Assembly (NCBI GenBank): GCA_025163595.1
Contig: CP104100.1
Span: 3,658,001 to 3,722,000 of the forward strand
From: Phaeobacter sp. G2
Lineage (GTDB): Bacteria; Pseudomonadota; Alphaproteobacteria; Rhodobacterales; Rhodobacteraceae
Direction of reading: 5' to 3'
Length of the DNA stretch: 64,000 bases
Below, in pieces: positions 25,457-33,993 of the stretch. How positions within the stretch are numbered: position 1 is the first letter of the stretch; every line of letters starts with the position of its first letter. The notes below the pieces were generated by a model. It was not told the DNA's origin. It searched no databases and saw nothing but the letters and a program-made list of their open reading frames with translations. Made by a program: the position numbers and the translations under genes.

Positions 25457-27553
25457 CTACTCTTTGCCAGAGCTTTCCGTCACAAGCGAGGCGGTCATGA
25501 TATCGCTCAAAGTGCGCGCTATACAGGCACCGGAGTGCGGTGCGGTCGCGAAAAGTGAAGGACGCATTGCACTGAACGATCTTGGGGCGCCCTGCATTTC
25601 GTGTGACACGGTGAAGATGCGCAGAAAATCGGCATAAGGGTCCGTGCCGTCGTTGCGGGGGCGATAGTTTAGACGCCCCTCGCGCTGACTGGCTTCATAG
25701 ATTGTATCGCCTTCCTTGATCGTTTCCAGCACCACGATGGTATCGAGCGTTTCGGGGTCAATCGCTGTGGGGTCCTTGGACAGAATAACCAGATCGGCAA
25801 GTTTCCCAACCTCTAGCGATCCTTTGCGACCCTCTTCGAAATGCTGATACGCGGGCCAAATCGTTAGGGATTTGAGTGCCGTCAGCACATCGACCCGCTG
25901 CGCCGGACCGATGATGTCGTTTGAGCGCGACCGACGGGTCACGGTGGCATCAAGAATGCGCATACTGTCGGGAAAAGCCACAGGCGCATCATGGTGACTT
26001 GAAAACATCATGCCACGTTCGCGAACCCATCCGGTGGGCGAGATGTTATCCGCTGCCACGGGACCAACCGTGCGATCACGGTGCCAATCGCCCCAATAGA
26101 AAGTGTGCATGGGAAACAAGGACGGGAAAACATCCAGTCGGTTATAGGCATCCACCTGATCTTCGCGCATGAACTGACCGTGGATCAGAACCGGCCGACG
26201 GTCGGCTGGCCCGTGCGTTTGCGTCGCGGTGTCGATGGCGCCGATCAAAATATCCGACGCGCCCTCACCATTGGCGTGTACAAGGATTTGAACATCGTTT
26301 TCGAATGCCCAATCGATGGCGTCAAAGACCTGGTTATTCGATGCCGATGCATAGCCTGCATAGTCAGCCCGAAATCCTTCGGGTGGGTTGTAATACGGGC
26401 GGTCGCGCAGCGCAGTGAAGCCCTGCGGCGAGCCGTCGATGGTCAGCTTTGCGCCTCCGACGCGGAAACGGTCTGTATAGTTGCGGGAGTGGTTCGCCCG
26501 AATATAGTCGCGGTCCACCAACACATCGGGATAGGTCACCACATCTATGTCCAGCCCTTCCTCGGTGGCTACCGCCTGCATCAGGTTTGCCACAGCGGGG
26601 ATCGAGCGCCCTTCCTGCGCTGTAGTGTATCCGAAAGAGGAGATCAATTCGACGCCAGCGCGGAAAATCGCGCGGTTGGCCTGTTGATCCAGTCCGCCCA
26701 GCAAGCCGCCAATCACAACAGTTGCCGCGTTTTCTTCCAGCACACCGTTGGGCTCGGAGCTGCCTTCGCGCCGCCGGATCACACCGCCTGCGGGGTCTGG
26801 CGTGTCAGCGGTGATGCCCGCCAGTTCCAGCGCCTTGGAGTTCGCAACGCCAAGGTGACCGGACTGGTGAACGACATAGACCGGTATGTCGGTTGAGACA
26901 GCGTCAAGTTCGTCCCGCGTCGGGTGACGCTGCTCGGCAAGCTGTGCGTCGTCATAGCCGAAGCCAAGGATCAGCCCTGCGGCACCGACACGCTCGGGTT
27001 GGGCTTCGGCAAAGTCGCGCAGCACCTGCTGTAACGTGGGGATGTCATTCACCGTGCCATCAGGCGCGGGCAGCATGTTGGCCGACAGCGCCTGAATGCC
27101 GATCATGAACACATGGCCGTGGGCATCCACGAAACCGGGGATCATGGTGCGGCCTGCCAGATCAATGATCTCAGTCTCAGCGCCCTGAAGGGCCATTACG
27201 TCGCCCGCGTCACCAACGCCGATAATCTCGCCGTCTTTTTCTGCCAAGGCTTCAACGCGCATCGCATCATCGTTCATGGTCAGGATTGGGCCGCCCAGCC
27301 AAATGCGGTCGGCAATCAGACTGCGTTCCTCAACAGAGGCATGTTGCTCCCGGAAATACGCCCAAGCGTCGACCTCACTGCCGTCGGCGAGGGTGCAAAT
27401 CCCGCGTTGGCCAGCGGTATCCTCTACGAGGAAATATGCCCCGCCTTGTTCAGTGCAAAATTTAGCGGCTGGGTTGGGGAGCTCCAAAGCGGTTGCATTG
27501 CTTGTAATACAGGCCACGATCAAGCTGGCTATAACTGAGACGTAACGAAGCAT
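25457..27553 (-). CDS. Exported DUF333-amidohydrolase (YtcJ-like) fusion
   Basis: 698 residues. Signal peptide MLRYVSVIASLIVACITS with likely cleavage at TALE. Residues ~27-68 match DUF333 (NPAAKFCTEQGG ... GICTLADGSEVDAWAYF), a small Cys-containing lipoprotein-type module. From ~80 it is an amidohydrolase-3 family protein: first metal site GFVDAHGHVF, later LVHANGEG, HGQFMRED, SSHHDAPV and the end-of-barrel GSLEVGKLADLVILSKDP. It probably hydrolyses an amide-like bond in the periplasm. A tail of ~45 residues after the normal family end (SFSAMRPSLFATAPHSGA) looks foreign. The gene appears less GC-rich than its neighbours, consistent with transfer. Confidence 0.85.
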   Translation of the reverse strand: MLRYVSVIASLIVACITSNATALELPNPAAKFCTEQGGAYFLVEDTAGQRGICTLADGSEVDAWAYFREQHASVEERSLIADRIWLGGPILTMNDDAMRVEALAEKDGEIIGVGDAGDVMALQGAETEIIDLAGRTMIPGFVDAHGHVFMIGIQALSANMLPAPDGTVNDIPTLQQVLRDFAEAQPERVGAAGLILGFGYDDAQLAEQRHPTRDELDAVSTDIPVYVVHQSGHLGVANSKALELAGITADTPDPAGGVIRRREGSSEPNGVLEENAATVVIGGLLGGLDQQANRAIFRAGVELISSFGYTTAQEGRSIPAVANLMQAVATEEGLDIDVVTYPDVLVDRDYIRANHSRNYTDRFRVGGAKLTIDGSPQGFTALRDRPYYNPPEGFRADYAGYASASNNQVFDAIDWAFENDVQILVHANGEGASDILIGAIDTATQTHGPADRRPVLIHGQFMREDQVDAYNRLDVFPSLFPMHTFYWGDWHRDRTVGPVAADNISPTGWVRERGMMFSSHHDAPVAFPDSMRILDATVTRRSRSNDIIGPAQRVDVLTALKSLTIWPAYQHFEEGRKGSLEVGKLADLVILSKDPTAIDPETLDTIVVLETIKEGDTIYEASQREGRLNYRPRNDGTDPYADFLRIFTVSHEMQGAPRSFSAMRPSLFATAPHSGACIARTLSDIMTASLVTESSGKE

Positions 27554-27871
27554 AATGGAGGACCCATCTATTTAGGTGATCTGCACAGTAGTGTTGGCGT
27601 GTTGAGTTCCGCCAAGCTTGCGGTTCTAAGGCCCGGGGGAAAATCGACAACACTTCTGCACTATCGGGAAGGTTGCAATCATCTGTCAAGCGTCCAAGCG
27701 TACATTGGCGTCGAGATGCTCGTCAGTCTAAATGGGCTCACAGCGGACAAATTACGTCTTCTCTGCCGAGTCTGCTGCGCCCCCAGCAAAACCATCCCCC
27801 TTCAGTTCATTTCGGATACCACACAGACCTGCATCAAATTAGATTGCAGATCCGCGTGACACTTGCCCAAG
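27554..27871. other. Intergenic region, no gene seen
   Basis: 318 bp between the amidohydrolase start and the phnM stop, of visibly lower GC than the flanking operons. Short frames on both strands lack ribosome sites and family resemblance. It must hold the amidohydrolase promoter. Confidence 0.45.
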
Positions 27872-29014
27872 TTAGGCCACCCGTTGCCCCCGCGCCCAGG
27901 TGCCGCGCAGCGCCGGGGTGTTGTCGATTAGCTTGAACCGGATCAGATCCGCCCGTTTACCCACCTCAATACGGCCCCGGTCAGACAGCTCAACCGCATC
28001 CGCTGGTGCCTGGGTGACAGTAGACAATCCGCGTGCCATATCGCCCCAGATCTCGCCCAGCTTGACCGCCGACATCAACAGCGCGGCCGGTACGTAGTCT
28101 GACGAGATGATATCCAGCAGTTCCAGATCAGCCAGTTCCCGTGCGGCCACATTGCCTGAATGCGAGCCGCCCCGGATCAGGTTGGGGGCCCCCATCATCA
28201 CCTTGATGCCATGGCTGTGGCAGGCCCGTGCCGCCTCGACTGTAGTGGGGAATTCGGCCAGATGGATGCCATGCTGGGCCGAGGTGGCCACCTGCTCAGC
28301 TGTGGTGTCGTCATGGCTGGCCAACACCGCGCCAAAGCGGCGGGCGGCTTTGACCGCCTCGACCTCATGCAGATCCCCATGGCTGTCGCGCAGGGCTTTC
28401 AGATGGGCAACATGCGCCGCAAACTCTGCGTCGTTAAACCCGTGCTTGCCTTTGACATAGGCCTCCAGCTTGGAAATGTCACGAAACTGGCGCTGCCCCG
28501 GCGTGTGATCCATCAAAGAGACCAGGCCAACCCGGTCCGCCTCGCCAAACTCTGCCAGCTCTTCGACCAAAGTATCCGAACAGACCTCTGCCCGCAGGTG
28601 CAGGAAATGTGAGATCTTCAGCGCATCTGCTGCCCGTAGCTCCAGAAGCTCATTCGCCAGCCCACGCGCATAAGAGCCATACCGGCTCTCTTTGCGGCTG
28701 ACCGACCCAACCCGCATGGCGTCAAAAACGGTGGTGATCCCGGTGCCTGCCAGTTCCGCATCATGGGCCATGATGGCGGCCGCATGGGGCCAGTCAACCG
28801 AGGGACGCGGCTGGATATGGCGCTCCAGATTATCCGTGTGCAATTCAACCAGACCGGGGCAAAGATAGTCGCCCTCACAGTCCACTGCGCCCTGGGGTAC
28901 AGAAGTCCCCTCAGCAATATCCGCAATCTCTCCGCCCAGGAGTTTAACCTGGCCGCGCAGTGTTTCACTGGGCAGCACAAGGGTGGCATTGGCAAGGATC
29001 ATTTCATCTGTCAT
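27872..29014 (-). CDS. phnM: Alpha-D-ribose 1-methylphosphonate 5-triphosphate diphosphatase
   Basis: 380 residues, normal length for PhnM. It cleaves pyrophosphate from the ribosyl triphosphate phosphonate made by PhnGHIL, giving the 5-phosphate that PhnJ attacks. The amidohydrolase-type metal site is in PGLVELHTDNLERH (~residues 54-67), with further ligands in LMDHTPGQRQF, ASHDDTTAEQV and the SDYVPAALLMSAVKL segment. It is separated from the phnG-N operon by a gene on the other strand, so it needs its own promoter, presumably in the 52 bp before its start. Confidence 0.96.
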   Translation of the reverse strand: MTDEMILANATLVLPSETLRGQVKLLGGEIADIAEGTSVPQGAVDCEGDYLCPGLVELHTDNLERHIQPRPSVDWPHAAAIMAHDAELAGTGITTVFDAMRVGSVSRKESRYGSYARGLANELLELRAADALKISHFLHLRAEVCSDTLVEELAEFGEADRVGLVSLMDHTPGQRQFRDISKLEAYVKGKHGFNDAEFAAHVAHLKALRDSHGDLHEVEAVKAARRFGAVLASHDDTTAEQVATSAQHGIHLAEFPTTVEAARACHSHGIKVMMGAPNLIRGGSHSGNVAARELADLELLDIISSDYVPAALLMSAVKLGEIWGDMARGLSTVTQAPADAVELSDRGRIEVGKRADLIRFKLIDNTPALRGTWARGQRVA

Positions 29015-29066
29015 CTGGGCTTCACGTCTTTCGAGCTATAGGAATGGCCACGTATAGGAGGCCAAT

Positions 29067-29762
29067 GTGACATTCACGCGATATGCGATCTATTACGCGC
29101 CCCCGGCCGCAGCCGATTGGAGCGTCTTTGCAACCCAGTGGCTGGGCTGGGATATGGCGGCTGGGCAGGTCGCTGCCCAACCGGAAATTTCTGGCCTGGA
29201 TCTGGCGGGCATCACTGCAGTGCCGCGTAAATACGGACTGCATGCAACGCTGAAGCCGCCGATGCGGCTGGCCGAGGGCTACAGCCTGGCCGACCTGCAA
29301 CAGGCCTGCACGGCCCTGGCGGCCAGCCAGGCTCCGGTCGTGTTGGAGGGGCTGCATCTGGCCCGCCTGGGGCGTTTTCTGGCTCTGCGTGTCAGCGGCG
29401 ATGAAACCGCCCTTGGCAGGCTTGCGGCGGCCTGCGTCCGGGATCTGGACGGCTTGCGTGCGCCCGCGCCGCAGACCGAGCTGGAAAAGCGCCGTGCGGC
29501 GGGGCTCACCCCTGCGCAAGAGGCCAATCTGGTGACCTGGGGCTATCCTTACGTGCTGGAGCAGTTCCGCTTTCACCTCACCCTTACTGGCAAGCTTCCC
29601 AAAGCGGAGCTGCCGGCTGTAGAGGCCGCCCTTGAGGCACATTTGATGCCCTTGTTGCCCCGGCCATTGGCGATCAGCGATATCGCACTTGTGGGCGAAG
29701 ACAGCGATGGCAGCTTTCATCTGATCCACCGCTACGCCCTCTCTGGCACAGCGGTAGAATAG
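29067..29762 (+). CDS. Phosphonate-linked 2H phosphoesterase-like protein (DUF1045)
   Basis: 231 residues. Two H-x-T motifs, YGLHATLKPP (~residue 58) and FRFHLTLTGKL (~166), mark the 2H phosphoesterase fold. The protein matches the DUF1045 family that I know from phosphonate operons, thought to stand in for PhnP in opening the ribosyl cyclic phosphate; that role is from family knowledge. Its 3' end overlaps phnN by 31 nt on the opposite strand, and it is divergent from phnM with 52 bp between the starts. Confidence 0.88.
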   Translation: MTFTRYAIYYAPPAAADWSVFATQWLGWDMAAGQVAAQPEISGLDLAGITAVPRKYGLHATLKPPMRLAEGYSLADLQQACTALAASQAPVVLEGLHLARLGRFLALRVSGDETALGRLAAACVRDLDGLRAPAPQTELEKRRAAGLTPAQEANLVTWGYPYVLEQFRFHLTLTGKLPKAELPAVEAALEAHLMPLLPRPLAISDIALVGEDSDGSFHLIHRYALSGTAVE

Positions 29763-30304
29763 ATCGCCGCACGTGCCGCTGCGACTGCCTGTTGCAGATC
29801 TCCACTGTTGTCGATCTGGTGCAGCCGCCGTAGCCCCGCAGGCAGCGGTTGGCGTGCGCGGGCAAGGCGACGTTGAACCTCGGCGCTGTCCTCGCGCCCG
29901 CGCTGTGTCAAACGTTCTGCCAGAACCTCCGGGCGGGCGGTTACAGAAAGAACAATGAAATCGCCAAAAACCTCTTGCGCCTGAAGCAACACCGCACGCG
30001 AGAGATTGACCAGCACGCCCCTGCCCGCAGCCCGCAGCGCCTCGATCTGATGCGGGATGCCATAGTGCAGCCCATGGGCAGGCCAATGCAGGGCAAAATG
30101 CCCATCCGCCACCAGCTTGCTGAACGCGCTTTCGCTCACCGCATCGTAGTCCTCGCCGCCGGCCTCTGGCGCGCGGGTCACCACCCGGCGCATCAGGCAG
30201 AGGTTTTGATCCGCAGCAGCCAAGGCCTCCATCAGACTGTCTTTGCCCACGCCCGAAGGCCCAACGACAGCGATCACCGGCCCCATTGCAGAGGCCTCTG
30301 TCAT
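29732..30304 (-). CDS. phnN: Ribose 1,5-bisphosphate phosphokinase
   Basis: 190 residues with a guanylate-kinase-like fold. The P-loop is VVGPSGVGKDSLMEAL (~residues 13-28), followed by RRVVTRAPEAGGEDYDAVSE and GHFALHWPAHGLHYGIP. It converts ribose 1,5-bisphosphate from the C-P lyase route to PRPP, returning the ribose to nucleotide synthesis. Its start overlaps the phnL stop by 4 nt. The last 31 nt overlap the convergent DUF1045 gene. Confidence 0.95.
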   Translation of the reverse strand: MTEASAMGPVIAVVGPSGVGKDSLMEALAAADQNLCLMRRVVTRAPEAGGEDYDAVSESAFSKLVADGHFALHWPAHGLHYGIPHQIEALRAAGRGVLVNLSRAVLLQAQEVFGDFIVLSVTARPEVLAERLTQRGREDSAEVQRRLARARQPLPAGLRRLHQIDNSGDLQQAVAAARAAIYSTAVPERA

Positions 30305-30984
30305 GCTGCCACCTGCGGCGAAAACGCCGATACATCGATAAAGCTGTCGCAGACCTGGTCGCGGGCAGCCTCATCATGGAAAATGCCGATAATGGCCGCC
30401 CCGCGTGACTTGGCGCCCTCAATGAGCCGCAGCACCGTGGCACGGTTCTTGGCATCCAGACTGGCAGTGGGCTCATCCAGCAGCAGCGCCGGATAGTCAT
30501 AGGCAAAGCCCCGGGCAATGTTCACCCGCTGCTGCTCGCCGCCGGAAAAGGTTGTCGGGCTCAACGACCAGAGCCGCTCTGGAATATTCAGCTCTGCCAA
30601 CAGACTGGCGGCCTTTTCCCGCGCGGCCTCAATCGGGGTGCCAACCGACAACAGCGGCTCGGCCACCACATCGAGTGCCGCCACCCGGGGCACCACCCGC
30701 AGGAACTGACTGACATAGCCCAGGGTTTCACGGCGCAGAGCGATGATCTGGCGCGGCTCGGCCTGAGCCACATCCAGATCCCCCACCATGACCCGCCCCG
30801 AGGCCGCCAGGTAGTTGCCATAGATCACGCGCATCAGAGTGGATTTCCCCGCCCCCGACGCGCCAACCAATCCGACACATTCCCCGGCAGCGACGGCCAG
30901 GTTGACCCGCTCCATCACCGGGATCACCGCGCTGCCCTGATTGTGCAGGGTGAAGCTCTTGCTCACATTTTCAAGTTCAATCAT
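30301..30984 (-). CDS. phnL: C-P lyase complex ABC-type ATPase PhnL
   Basis: 227 residues: Walker A GASGAGKST (~residue 40), signature FSGGEQQRVNIARGF, Walker B ALLLDEPTASLD and the late His in IFHDEAARD. In E. coli PhnL is needed with PhnGHI to displace adenine of ATP by the phosphonate. Starts MIELENVSKSFTLHNQG, as in known PhnL. 12 nt downstream of phnK, with an ATGA overlap into phnN. Confidence 0.96.
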   Translation of the reverse strand: MIELENVSKSFTLHNQGSAVIPVMERVNLAVAAGECVGLVGASGAGKSTLMRVIYGNYLAASGRVMVGDLDVAQAEPRQIIALRRETLGYVSQFLRVVPRVAALDVVAEPLLSVGTPIEAAREKAASLLAELNIPERLWSLSPTTFSGGEQQRVNIARGFAYDYPALLLDEPTASLDAKNRATVLRLIEGAKSRGAAIIGIFHDEAARDQVCDSFIDVSAFSPQVAA

Positions 30985-30996
30985 CGTCTTTATCCT

Positions 30997-31767
30997 TCAG
31001 ACCTGCAGCACCGAGGAAACCAAGAGCTGGGTATAGGCATGTTGTGGGTCATCCAGCACCTGATCGGTGAGGCCACTTTCAACCACATGACCATCCTTCA
31101 TCACCATCAACCGATCCGCCAGCAGGCGCACAACGGCCAAATCATGGGTCACAATGATGGCACTCAACCCCATTTCGCGCACCAGGCTGCGCAGCAGATC
31201 CAGCAGCCGTGCCTGCACCGACACATCCAGACCACCTGTGGGTTCATCCATAAACACCAGCCGCGGACCGGTGACCAGATTGCGGGCAATTTGCAGCCGC
31301 TGCTGCATACCGCCGGAAAAGGCCGAGGGCCGGTCATCAATACGGCTGTCGCTGATTTCCACCCGGCCCAGCCAGTCGGCAGCCTGGGTGCGGATCTCGC
31401 CATAGTGACGCCCGCCCACGGCCATCAGCCGCTCGCCAATGTTGCCGCCAGCCGAAACCGACATGCGCAGCCCATCACGGGCATGCTGATGCACAAAGGC
31501 CCAGTCGGTGCGGCCCAGCATGCGGCGCTCTGGCTCTGACATTTTCAACGTGTCCACCGGCCCATCGGCGCGGGTGTCAAAAACCACTTCGCCGCGATCC
31601 GGCGGGTGATGGCCTGCCATGGCATTCAACAGCGTCGATTTGCCAGACCCGCTTTCGCCAACGATGCCCATGACCTCACCGGGGTAGAGATCAAAGCTGA
31701 CATCCTTGCAGCCAATGCGGGGTCCGTACATTTTTGTCAGGGCGTTCACCTGCAACAGCGGTGTCAT
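30997..31767 (-). CDS. phnK: C-P lyase complex ABC-type ATPase PhnK
   Basis: 256 residues from MTPLLQVNALTKMYG, which aligns with the E. coli start and has CAGGAG 8 nt upstream. A nine-codon-longer start (ATG at 31794) overlaps the phnJ stop and cannot be excluded. Walker A GESGSGKST (~residue 38), signature FSGGMQQRLQIARNL, Walker B LVFMDEPTGGLDVS, H-loop THDLAVV. PhnK docks on the PhnGHIJ core next to PhnJ. The final HAYTQLLVSSVLQ resembles oligopeptide ATPases. Confidence 0.96.
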   Translation of the reverse strand: MTPLLQVNALTKMYGPRIGCKDVSFDLYPGEVMGIVGESGSGKSTLLNAMAGHHPPDRGEVVFDTRADGPVDTLKMSEPERRMLGRTDWAFVHQHARDGLRMSVSAGGNIGERLMAVGGRHYGEIRTQAADWLGRVEISDSRIDDRPSAFSGGMQQRLQIARNLVTGPRLVFMDEPTGGLDVSVQARLLDLLRSLVREMGLSAIIVTHDLAVVRLLADRLMVMKDGHVVESGLTDQVLDDPQHAYTQLLVSSVLQV

Positions 31768-31793
31768 CTCCTGGTCTCCTGTTTGAGAGCTCA

Positions 31794-32660
31794 TCACGCA
31801 GCCTCCCCTTCGGTTTCGCCCAAACGCCCCACATGGCCTTCGGCGCGCCGTGCGCGGCAGTAATCGGTGTCAGAGCAGACAAACATTCGACTGCCCGCAT
31901 CATCCAGGATCACCTCATCCAAATAGCTGTCCTCTGAATTGCAGAGATCACAGGGATGATCAGCTTTGGTGGCTTCAAAGGGGTAGTCTTCAAAATCGAG
32001 GCTGACCACACGTGTATACGGCGGCACCGCGTAGATGCGCTGCTCGCGCCCTGCGCCAAACAGCTGGATCGCTGCCATCTCCAGCTTGGGATTGTCGAAT
32101 TTTGGAATAGGCGAAGGATCCATCACATAGCGGTCTTCGACCTTGACCGGATAGGCGTAGGAAGTGGCAATATCGCCGTGCTGGCTGATATCCTCGTATA
32201 GTTTCACATGCATCAGGCCATATTCCTCAAGACTGTGCATCTTGCGCGTTTCCGTCTCGCGCGGTTCCAAAAAGCGCAGCGGTTCCGGGATTGGCACCTG
32301 ATAGACCAGGATCTGATCCTCAGTGAGCTCGGCCTCGGGGATCCGGTGGCGGGTCTGGATGACGCTGGCCTTGGCGGTTTCCTCAGTGGTGGCGACCCCG
32401 GCGGTGCGTTCAAAGAACTTGCGGATCGACACCGCATTGGTGGTGTCATCGGCACCCTGGTCGATCACCTTGAGCGTATCATCCGGCGTCAGCGTTGCCG
32501 CTGAGACCTGCACGCCGCCAGTGCCCCAGCCATAGGGCATCGGCATTTCACGGCTGGCAAAGGGCACCTGATAGCCAGGCACTGCCAGACCTTTCAAAAT
32601 AGCCCGACGGATCATCCGCTTGGTTTGTTCGTCCAAATAGGCAAAGTTGTAGTCAGACAT
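31794..32660 (-). CDS. phnJ: C-P lyase, radical SAM Fe-S subunit
   Basis: 288 residues from MSDYNFAYLDEQTKRMIRRAI; an upstream extension to 32786 is rejected because AAGGG precedes the ATG at 32660 and the extension is unlike PhnJ. It breaks the C-P bond of 5-phosphoribosyl 1-methylphosphonate by radical chemistry. Cys237, Cys240 and Cys262 match the Fe-S ligands, and Cys268 the radical Cys, of E. coli PhnJ (241, 244, 266, 272). GWGTGGVQVSAATL holds the conserved glycine region. An unusual 228-bp gap separates it from phnI and carries an opposite-strand small gene. Confidence 0.97.
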   Translation of the reverse strand: MSDYNFAYLDEQTKRMIRRAILKGLAVPGYQVPFASREMPMPYGWGTGGVQVSAATLTPDDTLKVIDQGADDTTNAVSIRKFFERTAGVATTEETAKASVIQTRHRIPEAELTEDQILVYQVPIPEPLRFLEPRETETRKMHSLEEYGLMHVKLYEDISQHGDIATSYAYPVKVEDRYVMDPSPIPKFDNPKLEMAAIQLFGAGREQRIYAVPPYTRVVSLDFEDYPFEATKADHPCDLCNSEDSYLDEVILDDAGSRMFVCSDTDYCRARRAEGHVGRLGETEGEAA

Positions 32661-32706
32661 GATATGCCCTTTCCCCAGCTGATTTTTCCCAAAGGAGATT
32701 TGAGAT

Positions 32707-32886
32707 ATGACGTCCAATGAACTGCTTGGCACCGTCTTGGGTATCACCATTGTTGTGGTGGTTATTGGTTTGATCTTGGCGGCCATGTTCTACCGCCCGA
32801 AAACGCATCAGAAACTGCGCAGCCGATCGACATTCACTCATGGCATTGATGATGCTTCCGTCGATGGAGACGGCAGAGAAGACTGA
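32707..32886 (+). CDS. Small single-TM membrane protein inside the phn operon, opposite strand
   Basis: 59 codons, ATG to TGA, too short for ordinary ORF cut-offs. A strong AAAGGAG ribosome site lies 9 nt before the ATG. Residues ~8-29 form one very hydrophobic helix (GTVLGITIVVVVIGLILAAM), followed by a basic stretch RPKTHQKLRSRS and an acidic tail ending GDGRED. By the positive-inside rule the N-terminus is outside and the tail in the cytoplasm. It is divergent from phnJ (46 bp between starts) and ends 2 nt before the phnI stop, so it exactly fills the gap between phnI and phnJ. I know no named family for it. The ribosome site plus a clean TM profile make it likely real. Confidence 0.68.
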   Translation: MTSNELLGTVLGITIVVVVIGLILAAMFYRPKTHQKLRSRSTFTHGIDDASVDGDGRED

Positions 32887-32888
32887 GC

Positions 32889-33989
32889 TCATTCCGCCGC
32901 CTCCTGTGCGGCCATCTGATCCGCCAGCTCCTGCGCCTCGCGGCGCAGTTTGCGCACCAGTTCCAGCTCTGACTGGAAATCCACGTAATGCGGCAGCTTG
33001 ATGTGCTCCAGGAAACCCGTTGCCTGAATATTGTCGGAGTGGCTGAGGACAAATTCCTCATCCTGCGCGGCCGCACCTAGGTTGTCTTCGCCCAGTTCTT
33101 CCCAGCGCAACGCCCGGTCGACCAGCGCCATGGCGATGCTTTTGCGCTCTGACTGGCCAAAGACCAGACCATAGCCACGGGTGAACTGCGGCGGCACGGT
33201 TTTGGAACCCTTGAACTGGTTCACCGTCTCACATTCGGTCAGCTCTACCTCGCCGATCTCGATCGCAAAACCCAGCTCGGGGATCTCCATCTCCACCGGC
33301 ACCTTGCCAATGCGCAGCTCGCCAACAAAGGCATGGTTGCGCGCATAGCCGCGCTGGGTGGAATAGGCCATGCCGAGGATAAAGCCCTCATCGCCGCGTG
33401 CCAGTGACTGCAGGCGTACGGCGCGCCCCGCCGGAAAGCTCATCGGTTCGCGGGTCAGATCACCGGGCACGGCTTCTGAGCTTGGCTCGCGCTCAATGAT
33501 ATCCTCCCCCTGCAGGAATTCGGTGATATGCGGGGTTGTTTCCATACGCGGCGGCGCGGTTGCGGCCTGCGGCACCTCACCATCTGCGGCCAGTTTGAAA
33601 TCCAGCAAACGATGGGTGTAGTCAAAGGTTGGCCCCAGCACCTGCCCACCAGGTGCATCCTTGAAGGTGGCCGAGATGCGGCGATCACAGGCCATGACAC
33701 CGGTATCCACCGCTTCGCTATAGCCAAAGCGCGGCAAGGTGGTGCGATAGGCGCGGATCAGAAAGATCGCCTCGATCAGATCCCCGCGCGACTGCTTGAT
33801 CGCCAGGGCTGCCAGATCCGGATCATACAACGACCCCTCGGCCATGACGCGATTGACGGCGAGGCTCATCTGTTCGCGGATCTGCGCCAGGCTGAGTTCC
33901 GCAACACCGGTATCACCGCGACGCTCTTCGGCGAGCCAGGCATGGGCATTGTCGATGGCGCGTTCGCCACCCTTTACGGCTACATACAT
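32889..33989 (-). CDS. phnI: C-P lyase complex subunit PhnI
   Basis: 366 residues from MYVAVKGGERAIDNAHAWL, the canonical PhnI start; the upstream part of the frame belongs to the phnH region. PhnI carries nucleosidase activity and with PhnG, PhnH and PhnL forms the ribosyl-phosphonate triphosphate. Family stretches seen: RGDLIEAIFLIRAYRTTLPRFG, TFDYTHRLLDFKLA, SFPAGRAVRLQSLARGD and the C-terminal HVDFQ-like LPHYVDFQSELELVR. Starts 4 nt after the phnH stop. Confidence 0.96.
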   Translation of the reverse strand: MYVAVKGGERAIDNAHAWLAEERRGDTGVAELSLAQIREQMSLAVNRVMAEGSLYDPDLAALAIKQSRGDLIEAIFLIRAYRTTLPRFGYSEAVDTGVMACDRRISATFKDAPGGQVLGPTFDYTHRLLDFKLAADGEVPQAATAPPRMETTPHITEFLQGEDIIEREPSSEAVPGDLTREPMSFPAGRAVRLQSLARGDEGFILGMAYSTQRGYARNHAFVGELRIGKVPVEMEIPELGFAIEIGEVELTECETVNQFKGSKTVPPQFTRGYGLVFGQSERKSIAMALVDRALRWEELGEDNLGAAAQDEEFVLSHSDNIQATGFLEHIKLPHYVDFQSELELVRKLRREAQELADQMAAQEAAE

Positions 33990-33993
33990 CGGA

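Noticed and set aside
27599..27859. 86-codon forward frame between phnM and the amidohydrolase
   Set aside because: No ribosome site or recognisable domain, and it would lie across the amidohydrolase promoter region.
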